A DNA stretch of 64,000 nt, taken from the NCBI RefSeq assembly GCF_001295265.1, contig NZ_LJOD01000005.1:220412-284411 (forward strand), given 5' to 3'. Numbering within the stretch: the first letter of the stretch is position 1; each line of letters begins with the position of its first letter. Origin of the DNA: Chryseobacterium indologenes (GTDB taxonomy: Bacteria > Bacteroidota > Bacteroidia > Flavobacteriales > Weeksellaceae). Positions 1 through 7,905 of this stretch are shown here, one piece after another. The notes beneath the pieces were generated by a model. That model did not search any database and had not been told where the DNA came from. It saw only the letters and a list, made by a program, of their open reading frames with translations. The position numbers and the translations under genes were made by a program.

Positions 1-652
1 TAACTTCTACATTAGCTTTTCCTGCTCCAACACCACCATATAATGTTACTTTTTTACTCTGGTTGATAAGATCTGCAAGCTGTTTCAGTTCATCATCCGA
101 AGGCCGGATAACCGGATGGGTTCTGAATACCTGGGCTGATGTAGCTCCTTCTTCTGCATCCAGTTCGGAAACATCTCCAGGAAGACCGATTACCGCTACT
201 CCTTTTTTCGAAATGGCGTGCTGAATGGCCGTCTGCATGATTCTCTGTACCTGCTCCGGTCTTGTAATCATCTGATTATAATGACTACAGTCATCAAACA
301 ATTTTATGGTATTGGTTTCCTGGAAATAGTCCATTCCCATTTCATCACTCGGGATTGTTGATGCAATCACCAACATGGGAACATGGGAACGGTGTGCATC
401 ATAAGCCCCGTTAATCAGGTGGACATGCCCCGGGCCGCAGCTTCCTGCACACACGGCAAAACCATCCAGTTCTGCTTCTGCAGCAGCGGCATAAGCTCCT
501 ACTTCTTCATGTCTTACGTGAATCCATTGGATACTGCTTTTTTTGACGGCTATGTTAAGATGGTTGAGACTGTCTCCAGTAACGGCGTAAATTCTTTTCA
601 CATTGGCATTTTCGAGCATTTCTACAATCTGCTCGGCTACATTTTTAGCCAT
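1..652 (-). CDS. poxB: PoxB-type thiamine-diphosphate pyruvate dehydrogenase/oxidase, N-terminal 217 residues
   Basis: The gene begins at the ATG at 652 and runs off the left edge, so only the ThDP Pyr domain and the start of the central domain are seen. The translation resembles the N-terminus of E. coli PoxB closely: VKRIYAVTGDSLN near residue 20, RHEEVGAYAAAAEAELDG with the ThDP-activating glutamate, the CAGSCGPGHVHLINGAYDAHR block, and a YFQET segment. Members of this family oxidatively decarboxylate pyruvate, usually to acetate at the membrane with quinone as acceptor, but relatives with other 2-oxo acid substrates exist. The FAD and membrane-binding parts that would settle this lie outside the window. 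A consensus -7 box lies 44 bases upstream. Confidence 0.82.
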   Translation of the reverse strand, partial: MAKNVAEQIVEMLENANVKRIYAVTGDSLNHLNIAVKKSSIQWIHVRHEEVGAYAAAAEAELDGFAVCAGSCGPGHVHLINGAYDAHRSHVPMLVIASTIPSDEMGMDYFQETNTIKLFDDCSHYNQMITRPEQVQRIMQTAIQHAISKKGVAVIGLPGDVSELDAEEGATSAQVFRTHPVIRPSDDELKQLADLINQSKKVTLYGGVGAGKANVEV

Positions 653-695
653 AATTCAATATTTTTGGTGGTTGTTTTCGTTCTGCTATCTCTAT

Positions 696-703
696 CAAAA
701 TTA
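696..703 (-). promoter_or_regulatory. -7 promoter element of the poxB-like gene
   Basis: TAATTTTG on the - strand matches the Bacteroidota -7 consensus TAnnTTTG. It would give a leader of about 40 bases before the ATG at 652. Confidence 0.5.
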
Positions 704-838
704 GGCAATAAATTCTAAACTGCCCGCCATTTGATATGAACATTAAGAGAAAGGATGAAAGTTATGCTAAGACGAGTAAATTCTGAAAAGAGTGCCAGAT
801 GCATTTAATTCCGGGGCCTGGCAACCGTTAAAAGGTAT

Positions 839-866
839 TAAAAAACTCCGCAAATTACTGCGGAGT
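839..866 (-). terminator. Rho-independent terminator of lysA
   Basis: The arms ACTCCGCA and TGCGGAGT (8 bp, 6-base loop) are followed on the - strand by a run of six T. It lies 25 bases past the lysA stop. Confidence 0.8.
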
Positions 867-890
867 CTGAATGATATATTTTTAATAAAC

Positions 891-2090
891 CTAGATTACT
901 TCGATCTGGTTTCTCAGCAGGTCTTCAAATTCGTCTCTTTTACGGATCAGATGGGCTTTTCCGTCTAAAAATAATACTTCAGCCGGCTTTAATCTTGAAT
1001 TAAAGTTGGAGCTCATTTCAAAACCATAAGCTCCTGCATTATGAAAGGCAAGAATATCTCCTTCTCTTACTTCATTTAGTTTTCTGTCCCAAGCGAAAGT
1101 ATCGGTTTCACAGATGTTTCCAACTACGGTATAAATTCTTTCGGCTCCCTTAGGATTGGAAAGGTTTTCAATCATATGGTAAGAATCATAGAACATGGGA
1201 CGGATCAGGTGGTTGAATCCTGAATTCACCCCAACAAATACTGTTGCTGTGGTTTGTTTAATCACGTTTGCTTTCACTAAAAGATAGCCGCTTTTTCCTA
1301 CCAGAAATTTTCCCGGTTCAAACCAAAGTTCAAATTTTCTTCCTGTTGATTTTGCAAATTCTAAAAGTACTTTTTCTACTTTTTTACCCAGCGTTTTCAC
1401 ATCTGTTTCCTCTTCACTATCCTGATAAGGAATTTTAAATCCGCTTCCCATATCCAGATATTTAAGATTCGGGAAATGCTCAGAAAGTTCAAGCATAATA
1501 TCCAGCGCCTGAAGGAAAACTTCCGGATCTTTGATCTCGCTTCCCGTATGCATATGAAGACCTTCTACATTAAGGTTCGTGCTTTTCATTACTCTTTCAA
1601 TATGGCGAAGCTGGTGGATAGAGATCCCGAACTTACTGTCAATGTGTCCTGTTGAAATTTTATAGTTTCCGCCTGCAAAAATATGCGGATTGATTCTTAC
1701 AAAAATGGGATATGAATTCCCGAATTTATTTCCAAATTGCTCAAGAATAGAGATATTGTCAATATTGATATGTACACCATGCTGCATTGCTTCTTCAATT
1801 TCTGCAAGATCTACACAATTGGGGGTAAAAAGTATTTTTTCTTTAGGAAATCCTGCCTTCAATCCAAGCTTTACTTCATTTATTGACACACAGTCCAAAG
1901 AGGCCCCCAGGTTCTTGACATACTTCAGAATATTAATGTTCGTCAGCGCTTTAGCCGCATAAAAGAACTTTGTGTGTTTTAAAAAAGATGATGTAAGTTT
2001 TTCGTATTGAGTTTTAATAGATTCAGCATCGTAAACGTACACCGGTGTGCCATGTTCTCTGGCAATCTGTAGCAAATCTTTTGAATTCAT
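891..2090 (-). CDS. lysA: Diaminopimelate decarboxylase
   Basis: This 399-residue fold-type III PLP enzyme removes the D-carboxyl of meso-diaminopimelate, the last step of lysine synthesis, in the cytoplasm. The PLP lysine is K47 in FYAAKALTN. The barrel carries HMHTGSEI, and the C-terminal domain has EPGKFLV and the GNICETDTFAWDR segment, where Cys and Glu from the partner subunit complete the active site of the dimer. GAYGFEMSSNFNSR is the usual C-terminal PLP-site block. The length is normal for the family. The gene stands alone between its own terminator and an upstream hairpin plus short Lys-rich leader ORF, which suggests control by transcription attenuation. Confidence 0.95.
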   Translation of the reverse strand: MNSKDLLQIAREHGTPVYVYDAESIKTQYEKLTSSFLKHTKFFYAAKALTNINILKYVKNLGASLDCVSINEVKLGLKAGFPKEKILFTPNCVDLAEIEEAMQHGVHINIDNISILEQFGNKFGNSYPIFVRINPHIFAGGNYKISTGHIDSKFGISIHQLRHIERVMKSTNLNVEGLHMHTGSEIKDPEVFLQALDIMLELSEHFPNLKYLDMGSGFKIPYQDSEEETDVKTLGKKVEKVLLEFAKSTGRKFELWFEPGKFLVGKSGYLLVKANVIKQTTATVFVGVNSGFNHLIRPMFYDSYHMIENLSNPKGAERIYTVVGNICETDTFAWDRKLNEVREGDILAFHNAGAYGFEMSSNFNSRLKPAEVLFLDGKAHLIRKRDEFEDLLRNQIEVI

Positions 2091-2106
2091 AATTTCATTT
2101 TAACAT

Positions 2107-2138
2107 AAAAAAAGGCAGATTCTTCGAAAAGAGTCTGC
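2107..2138 (-). terminator. Terminator hairpin immediately upstream of lysA (possible attenuator)
   Basis: On the - strand GGCAGACTC and GAATCTGCC form a hairpin followed by seven T, ending about 17 bases before the lysA ATG. No full gene lies upstream in this direction except the short ORF at 2172-2243, so the terminator appears to act on lysA's own leader transcript. The segment GTCTTGC just upstream (about 2159-2165) can pair, with one bulge, with GCAGAC of the 5' arm, so an alternative fold is possible. Confidence 0.65.
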
Positions 2139-2171
2139 CGCATTAATTATTTTTTATGCAAGACAACCCTT

Positions 2172-2243
2172 TTAAATATTCCAAACCTTAGAGAACTTTA
2201 CAGCTCCCTTTTTTCCGGTTTTTATTTGTTTAAAAATTTGCAT
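2172..2243 (-). CDS. Putative 23-residue Lys-rich leader peptide of lysA
   Basis: A short ORF starts at the ATG at 2243, about 16 bases after the predicted start of transcription, and ends 81 bases before lysA. It encodes 23 residues of which six are lysine, including a KK pair at residues 11-12; it begins MQIFKQIKTGKK and ends VWNI. Within it GGGAGC and GTTCTC can form a G-U rich stem. Position, lysine content and the terminator between it and lysA match the plan of an amino-acid attenuator. That the peptide is translated, or senses lysine, is inference. It could instead be an untranslated leader. Confidence 0.5.
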   Translation of the reverse strand: MQIFKQIKTGKKGAVKFSKVWNI

Positions 2244-2263
2244 TGCTTTTATTTATTTTTTTG

Positions 2264-2271
2264 CAAAAATA
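2264..2271 (-). promoter_or_regulatory. -7 promoter element of the lysA leader
   Basis: TATTTTTG on the - strand matches TAnnTTTG and places the transcript start near 2259, ahead of the leader ORF and the terminator. No clear TTG is seen at -33. Confidence 0.5.
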
Positions 2272-2349
2272 CTATTTATTTTTCATTTGGAAGGTAATTG
2301 ATTGGAAAAGCCATTCCTGCATATAAAATTACCTCTGTAAATTTTCCTG

Positions 2350-3573
2350 TTATTTTGGTAAAGGTAATGTCTCAAAGTCGCCACGAAGGAGTGCCAGCTG
2401 TAATTCATTATTTAAATCCACTGAAGAAAGCGGAAGATTAATTTTCAATTTAGCAAGCTTACTTAATGTCTGTATCTGCGTAAACAGCTCATAAAAACCA
2501 TAGGACACCACTTTCCCGTTTTCAATGATCAAAAATAATTTTTCACCCAGTTTTCGGCCGGTACCCAGCCACAGCTCGTTTCTTTTTCTGAAATCTATTT
2601 TCTTTTTGAAAGCATTGACATCGTTGAACTCATCCTGGGAACTGATAAACTGTACCGCTTTTGTCCCTTGGGTGAATGACCTGAATTTTATGATTGGTTT
2701 TTCTGTTTTATTCAGTTTATTCTTTTCAACAACGTATTTGTTATTTCTGAAGTAAAGCCCGAAAGGCAGATTTTCTCTTTTCCTGATATTTTTGGAGTTA
2801 AGAATCAGCCTGGCAATAATATCTGTTCCTGTAAGTTCATAATTGATCTGCTCTACGTCCTTCTGAACCTGTTCCCATTTTTTAGACTTGGAATTAAAGA
2901 CTTTTTTTGAGAATTTATTGATATCCTGAACATAATCTGAGAAAATAATTTTCCCCTCCTCATTTTGAAAATACACAAACCCCTTTTCATTAGGCAGGTC
3001 CTGTGTAAGTTCTTTAATCTTATTGATATAGCTTTTGGCATTAGACTCTTCATGTTGCTTCTGAATAATCTCATTTTCTGTATCCTTTGAAGCTAAAAGC
3101 TTGAAGAGTTCCAGCGTTGCCCTTGCATCTCCGTCTGCCCTGTGATGATTGGTAAGGGGAATTCCCAATGACTTAACCAGTTTCCCCAAAGAGTAGCTTA
3201 CCTCATCGGGAATCAGTTTTTTAGCCAAAGGAATGGTATCTAAGGTATTGATCTTAAAATCATAGCCCAGCCTTTTGAATGACTGTCTCAGCATTCTGTA
3301 ATCAAAATCGATATTGTGACCTACCAATGTTGTATTTTCGGTAATTTCTATGACTCTCTTGGCAATTTCATGGAATTTTGGTGCTGTTTTCACCATTTTA
3401 GGGGTGATACTTGTGAGTTTCTGTACGAAAGGAGTGATATCACTTTCCGGATTAACAAGAGATATAAACTGGTCAGTAATTTTCTGGCCATCATATCTGT
3501 AGATGGCAATGTCTATAATGCATTCATTTCTATAACCTGCACCATTACTTTCTATATCTATAATTGAATACAT
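2350..3573 (-). CDS. DnaQ-like 3'-5' exonuclease with a degenerate GIY-YIG-like second domain
   Basis: Residues 1-160 form a DEDDh exonuclease: Exo I has D6 and E8 (DIES), Exo II is HNIDFDYRM with D89, and Exo III is HHRADGDA with H144 and D149, so all catalytic residues are present. In the Bacteroidota fusion family, such a domain is followed by a UvrC-type GIY-YIG nuclease. Here the equivalent stretch begins GFVYFQNEEGKIIF at residue 198, but the YIG motif is replaced by FSD (211-213), so the second nuclease is probably inactive. The C-terminal 150 residues match nothing I recognise. A role in DNA repair or proofreading outside the replicase is likely. It is transcribed alone. Confidence 0.8.
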   Translation of the reverse strand: MYSIIDIESNGAGYRNECIIDIAIYRYDGQKITDQFISLVNPESDITPFVQKLTSITPKMVKTAPKFHEIAKRVIEITENTTLVGHNIDFDYRMLRQSFKRLGYDFKINTLDTIPLAKKLIPDEVSYSLGKLVKSLGIPLTNHHRADGDARATLELFKLLASKDTENEIIQKQHEESNAKSYINKIKELTQDLPNEKGFVYFQNEEGKIIFSDYVQDINKFSKKVFNSKSKKWEQVQKDVEQINYELTGTDIIARLILNSKNIRKRENLPFGLYFRNNKYVVEKNKLNKTEKPIIKFRSFTQGTKAVQFISSQDEFNDVNAFKKKIDFRKRNELWLGTGRKLGEKLFLIIENGKVVSYGFYELFTQIQTLSKLAKLKINLPLSSVDLNNELQLALLRGDFETLPLPK

Positions 3574-3832
3574 TGAATTTTCTTGCTATACTGTTGTTTT
3601 TTTAAGTTCAAATTAATAAATCCTGTCATGAAACAATCCCTCATAAGAACCCGCTCCAATTTCCATCTATGATCAATGGCAGCCCCGCTAAAATAACAAA
3701 AAATATGTCAAAAACAGTAAACCGTTCATTAATGCGAATTCCGGGCAGATTCAAATTGAAAAGATGAATAAACTAAAAAGCTGAGACTCTTCTTTCTAAC
3801 AGTTATTTTTTATCGATATAAATTAAGTTTCA
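3574..3832. other. Intergenic spacer
   Basis: This is a 259-base AT-rich gap between two - strand genes. I see no ORF, tRNA or clear terminator in it. It must hold the promoter of the exonuclease gene, but no good TAnnTTTG match is visible. Confidence 0.4.
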
Positions 3833-5377
3833 CTATCTTCTTCTTCCTCCAAGCCCAAACATTCCGAGAATAGCTTTTGCACCTTCCCGCATCAGAGTAC
3901 TGGTAAAAGTTCTTCCGGCTTTGCTCTGAAGTACCTGCTCAAACATCCCCGGTTCTTCTTTTACTGTCTTTGTTTTTTGTGTCGGAGCTGAATTCTGAAC
4001 CGCCTGTTCCATTCTGCTGGTCAGCATCTCATAAGCTGATTCACGGTCTATAGCCTGTTCATATTTAGCAACCATGGCTGATCTTGAGGTTAGTTCCGAG
4101 ATCTCAGCATCGTTCAGTACATCCATCCTGGATTCTGGTGAAATCAGATACGTGTGCACCAGCGGAGTCGGAATTCCCTTTTCATCAAGAGCTGTCACAA
4201 ATGCTTCTCCTATTCCCAGGTTCTGTATCAGATTGGAGGCATTGTAGAACTCAGTAGTCGGATAATTTTCCACGGCTTTTGAAATCTCTTTCTTATCTTT
4301 TGCCGTAAAGCCCCGTAATGCATGCTGAATTTTAAGCCCCAGCTGTGACAATACATTTTCAGGCACATCTCCCGGAATCTGTGTAATGAAATAGATCCCT
4401 ACTCCTTTGGAACGAATAAGCTTCACCATGGTTTCAATCTGGGACAAAAGTGCTTTTGAAGCTTCATCAAAGATAAGATGTGCTTCATCAATGAATAAAA
4501 CAAGCTTAGGTTTTCCGCTGTCTCCTTCTTCCGGAAAAGTCATATAGATCTCTGCAAAAAGCGAAAGCATGAAAGTAGAAAACAGTTGAGGCTTATTCTG
4601 AATATCGGATACTCTTAGAATATTAACTACTCCTTTTCCGTCTCTTGTTTCAAGAAGATCATGTACATCAAAGCTCAGCTCACCAAAGAAGCTTGCAGCA
4701 CCTTGTTGTTCCAGCGCAACGATTGATCTCAGAATAGCCCCTAAAGAAGCCGGAGCAATTGATCCGTAGTTCGCAGCAAGTTCAGCTTTACCCTGCGCAT
4801 TGTCTGTAACATACTGAAGTACTTTTTTCAGGTCATTCAGATCAATCAGCGGAAGCCCTTTATCATCACAGTATTTGAATACGATAGACATAATACTCTG
4901 CTGGGTATCGTTCAGCTGAAGGATTTTGCTTAGTAAAACCGGGCCGAATTCGGTTACGGTAGCTCTTAACTTCACGCCTTTTCCTCCTGAGATGCTCATC
5001 AGTTCCACCGGAAATGCCTGCGGATTGTAGGGAAGCTGTGTTTTTGCATACCGTTCCTCAATAACAGGATTCATTTGGCCAGCTTCTGCAATCCCTGAAA
5101 AGTCACCTTTTATATCCAGAACTAAAGAAGGAATTCCTGCATGGGAAAGCTGTTCAGCAAAAACCTGCAGTGTTTTGGTTTTACCTGTTCCGGTAGCACC
5201 TGCGATAAGTCCGTGCCTGTTAATAGTCTTTAAAGGAATCGTAACATTCACTTCAGTAACGACTTCCCCGTCCAGCATTCCTTTTCCTAATATAATATGT
5301 TCTCCTTTCGGAGTATATCTTGCATTCAGTTCTTCAATAAATTGTGCTTTATCTGCCATTTGTTCTTTTTTTAACAT
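3833..5377 (-). CDS. HerA-like DUF853 family ATPase
   Basis: A 514-residue P-loop ATPase of the HerA/FtsK group (DUF853, relatives of E. coli YjgR). The Walker A motif GATGTGKTKT lies near residue 60, with LVLDIKGDFSG after it. The Walker B motif is LVLFIDEAHLIF, followed by ETMVKLIRSKGVGIYFITQ, an arginine-bearing sensor region as in HerA. The C-terminus (FGLGGRRR) is basic and glycine-rich. The family is cytosolic and thought to be a hexameric DNA translocase or helicase-like motor, but its job is not known. A second in-frame ATG at 5359 (MADKAQF) could be the real start. No nuclease partner (NurA) is next to it. Confidence 0.85.
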   Translation of the reverse strand: MLKKEQMADKAQFIEELNARYTPKGEHIILGKGMLDGEVVTEVNVTIPLKTINRHGLIAGATGTGKTKTLQVFAEQLSHAGIPSLVLDIKGDFSGIAEAGQMNPVIEERYAKTQLPYNPQAFPVELMSISGGKGVKLRATVTEFGPVLLSKILQLNDTQQSIMSIVFKYCDDKGLPLIDLNDLKKVLQYVTDNAQGKAELAANYGSIAPASLGAILRSIVALEQQGAASFFGELSFDVHDLLETRDGKGVVNILRVSDIQNKPQLFSTFMLSLFAEIYMTFPEEGDSGKPKLVLFIDEAHLIFDEASKALLSQIETMVKLIRSKGVGIYFITQIPGDVPENVLSQLGLKIQHALRGFTAKDKKEISKAVENYPTTEFYNASNLIQNLGIGEAFVTALDEKGIPTPLVHTYLISPESRMDVLNDAEISELTSRSAMVAKYEQAIDRESAYEMLTSRMEQAVQNSAPTQKTKTVKEEPGMFEQVLQSKAGRTFTSTLMREGAKAILGMFGLGGRRR

Positions 5378-5740
5378 ATAAATATAAAAGTTTTTATAAA
5401 ATATTCAGTCATTAAAATAATATTCCGGAAAAACCGGAGCTAATATTTTCAGAAATGCATTTTCAGGCGATGTCATCTGCAAATTTTAAACCATGCAAAT
5501 AAAAAAACAGGAATAAAATACCCAATGTCCGGACAATACGCAAATATTTTCATTTACCGGACATGACAAAAAACAGCCTGCCAAACCGTCATTCTTTTAC
5601 ACCCTTTTTTACCTGAAAATAAAGGACTTTACAGCTGAAAAGACACGAAATATTGACAGAAACTATCATCCGGATTTAACATTTCATTTACATTTCATCT
5701 AATACTTTGTATCTTTATCTAAAATTTTAAAAAGACCCTC
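5378..5740. promoter_or_regulatory. Divergent intergenic region with an inverted repeat
   Basis: This 363-base region lies between the HerA-like gene (-) and the persulfide dioxygenase operon (+). It contains the inverted repeat ATGTCCGG (5525-5532) / CCGGACAT (5557-5564), with centres 32 bp apart, which could be an operator. A TACTTTG sequence near 5704-5710 is an imperfect -7 box for the + strand operon. No ORF is convincing. Confidence 0.4.
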
Positions 5741-7150
5741 ATGAAAATTGAACAAATATATACGGGCTGTCTGGCTCAGGGAGCTTATTATATTGTATCA
5801 GAAAACGAAGCTGCTATTATAGATCCGCTCAGAGAGGTAAAGCCTTACCTTGACCGTCTGGAGAAAGACAATGTTACCTTAAAATATATTTTTGAAACGC
5901 ATTTTCACGCTGATTTTGTTTCAGGCCACCTGGACCTGAGCAAAAAAACAGGTGCGCCTATCGTATACGGTCCGACTGCCCAGCCTGAATTTGAGGCTGT
6001 CATTGCTGAAGACAACCAGATCTTCGAGATCGGAAAAATAAAAATAAAGGTTCTTCATACTCCGGGACACACCATGGAAAGTTCTACCTTCCTTCTGATT
6101 GATGAAAACGGGACTGAGACTGCTATTTTCACCGGGGACACTTTATTTCTGGGGGATGTGGGAAGACCTGACCTTGCCCAAAAAGCAACCAGTCTTACCC
6201 AGGAAGATCTTGCCGGAATTTTATATGACAGTCTTCAGAGTAAAATTATGCCCCTGGATGACAGCATAACGGTTTATCCTGCACACGGTGCGGGTTCTGC
6301 CTGTGGAAAAAATATGCAGAAAGAAACCGTAGATATTTTAGGAAATCAGAAAAGAACCAATTATGCCTTAAACCAGCCGGATAAGGAATCGTTTATAAGA
6401 GAAGTGCTTGACGGACTTACAGCTCCTCCAAAATATTTCGGAATGAACGTTGCCATGAACAAAGGTGGTTACGAAAGCCTGGATGTGGTAATGAACAAGG
6501 GATTAACTCCTGTTCCAGCAAGTGACTTCGAAGCATTGGCAGAAGATACAGGTGCTTTGATTCTGGACACAAGAAGTCCTGTAGAATTCCATAAAGGATT
6601 TATCCCTAATTCCGTGAATATTGGGTTAAAAGGAGACTTTGCACCATGGGTGGGAACTCTTATCGTAGATGTAAAACACCCATTGCTATTGGTGACTGAT
6701 GAGGGAACTGAAGAAGAAGTCATCACAAGATTGAGCAGAGTTGGTTTTGATAATGTATTGGGATATCTTGACGGAAGCTTTAGCGCATGGAAAAATGCAG
6801 GAAATGAAACGGATGAAATCAAAAGAATTTCTCCGACCGAATTTGCGGAACAGTTTGATGAAAATTCCATTGTAATTGATGTAAGAAAGCTTAGTGAATA
6901 TACTGCAGAACACATAGATAATGCTTACAACAAACCTCTGGATACCATCAGTGACTGGGTACACAGCATTGATGACACTGAACATTTTTTCCTTCACTGT
7001 GCAGGAGGATACCGAAGCATGATTGCAGCAAGCATCCTTAACTCTCACGGAATCAGAAACTTTACTGAAATTGAAGGAGGATTTAACGGAATTAAAAAAA
7101 CAGAAAAACTTCCGACAACCGACTTTGTCTGCCAGTCAAAAACTTTGTAA
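5741..7150 (+). CDS. Persulfide dioxygenase-rhodanese fusion (CstB-like)
   Basis: A 469-residue protein with three domains. Residues 1-240 are an ETHE1-like metallo-beta-lactamase fold with HFHADFVSGH (H54, H56, D58, H63), HTPGH (H110), TGDTLF (D133) and GRPD; by family, H54, H110 and D133 bind one Fe(II). Residues 260-350 are a rhodanese fold without its cysteine (the site reads LLLVTDEG). Residues 360-460 are a rhodanese with C420 in the loop CAGGYRS. This is the order found in S. aureus CstB. The family oxidises glutathione or low-molecular-weight persulfides to sulfite/thiosulfate and detoxifies sulfide. It leads an operon with a rhodanese lipoprotein and a thioredoxin. Confidence 0.92.
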   Translation: MKIEQIYTGCLAQGAYYIVSENEAAIIDPLREVKPYLDRLEKDNVTLKYIFETHFHADFVSGHLDLSKKTGAPIVYGPTAQPEFEAVIAEDNQIFEIGKIKIKVLHTPGHTMESSTFLLIDENGTETAIFTGDTLFLGDVGRPDLAQKATSLTQEDLAGILYDSLQSKIMPLDDSITVYPAHGAGSACGKNMQKETVDILGNQKRTNYALNQPDKESFIREVLDGLTAPPKYFGMNVAMNKGGYESLDVVMNKGLTPVPASDFEALAEDTGALILDTRSPVEFHKGFIPNSVNIGLKGDFAPWVGTLIVDVKHPLLLVTDEGTEEEVITRLSRVGFDNVLGYLDGSFSAWKNAGNETDEIKRISPTEFAEQFDENSIVIDVRKLSEYTAEHIDNAYNKPLDTISDWVHSIDDTEHFFLHCAGGYRSMIAASILNSHGIRNFTEIEGGFNGIKKTEKLPTTDFVCQSKTL

Positions 7151-7154
7151 GCTG

Positions 7155-7520
7155 ATGAAAAGAACAATTTCCGGATTTATTCTCATATCACTTTTAGCGT
7201 TAACATCCTGTAAATCAAACAGCACAACTAATATCCAGAAGACAAACCTTCGTGAGGTGGTTAATAGTTCAGATGCCACGTTGGTAGATGTAAGAATTCC
7301 TGAACAGTATAATGCAGGAACTGCAAAGGGCGCCATTAATATTCCTTTGGCAGAAATACAAAATAATGTTGACGCTCTTAAAGGAAAGAAAGTCGTTGTT
7401 TTCTGCAATAAGGGAATTCAGGCAGATCAGGCCATGGAAATTCTAAAGAAGAATGGTGTGGAAGTTTATGACGGAACGAGCTGGAAAAATGTAAAAGCCA
7501 TTCAGGACGAAAAACAGTAA
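7155..7520 (+). CDS. Rhodanese-domain lipoprotein
   Basis: I place the start at the ATG at 7155, four bases after the stop of the preceding gene, because it opens a clean lipoprotein signal: a hydrophobic stretch followed by LALTSC with the lipidated Cys at 19. An upstream start at 7023 would only read a shadow frame of the dioxygenase gene. The 121-residue product is a single rhodanese domain with DVRIPEQY and the active cysteine C84 in VVFCNKGIQA. It probably sits in a periplasmic leaflet and handles sulfane sulfur outside the cytoplasm, complementing the cytosolic fusion enzyme. Confidence 0.88.
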   Translation: MKRTISGFILISLLALTSCKSNSTTNIQKTNLREVVNSSDATLVDVRIPEQYNAGTAKGAINIPLAEIQNNVDALKGKKVVVFCNKGIQADQAMEILKKNGVEVYDGTSWKNVKAIQDEKQ

Positions 7521-7537
7521 AATCTAAAACCAGAATT

Positions 7538-7837
7538 ATGTCACAAAAATTTCAGGAAATCATTAACTCAGAGAGGCCGGTACTGATTGACTTTTTCGCA
7601 ACATGGTGCCAGCCATGCAAAGTCCAGTCTTCTGTTTTGAATACAGTAAAGGAAAACGTAGGCGAAGGAGCCAGAATCATCAAAGTAGATGTAGACCAGT
7701 ATCCGGCCTTAGCCGCTCAATATGGGGTACGGGGTGTTCCTACTCTTGCCGTTTTCAAAAACGGTGAACTTTTATGGAAAGAAAGCGGGGTTCACGATGT
7801 GAATACATTAACGGAACTGCTTAAACAATATGCTTAA
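7538..7837 (+). CDS. Thioredoxin
   Basis: A 99-residue single-domain thioredoxin without a signal peptide. The active site is WCQPC (C24, C27), and the cis-proline motif is GVRGVPTL. It begins 17 bases after the rhodanese lipoprotein gene and is followed by a strong hairpin, so it is the last gene of the operon. In this context it is probably the reductant that releases sulfur from rhodanese or persulfide intermediates. The WCQPC site differs from the general WCGPC, so it may be a dedicated partner and not the main cellular thioredoxin. Confidence 0.9.
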   Translation: MSQKFQEIINSERPVLIDFFATWCQPCKVQSSVLNTVKENVGEGARIIKVDVDQYPALAAQYGVRGVPTLAVFKNGELLWKESGVHDVNTLTELLKQYA

Positions 7838-7850
7838 AAGGTTTTAGAGC

Positions 7851-7897
7851 CGGGATTGATGTTGAGATAAAACGTATTTATCTGAATATCAATCCCG
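7851..7897. terminator. Bidirectional terminator hairpin
   Basis: The arms CGGGATTGAT (7851-7860) and ATCAATCCCG (7888-7897) are perfect, and the inner bases continue the stem (GAGATAAA / TTTATCT). It sits between the convergent thioredoxin (+) and nitrilase (-) genes. Confidence 0.75.
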
Positions 7898-7905
7898 CCT
7901 TTATC

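Noticed and set aside
383..718. 111-codon open frame on the + strand
   Set aside because: It is the antisense shadow of the PoxB-like gene, which has strong family motifs over the same bases.
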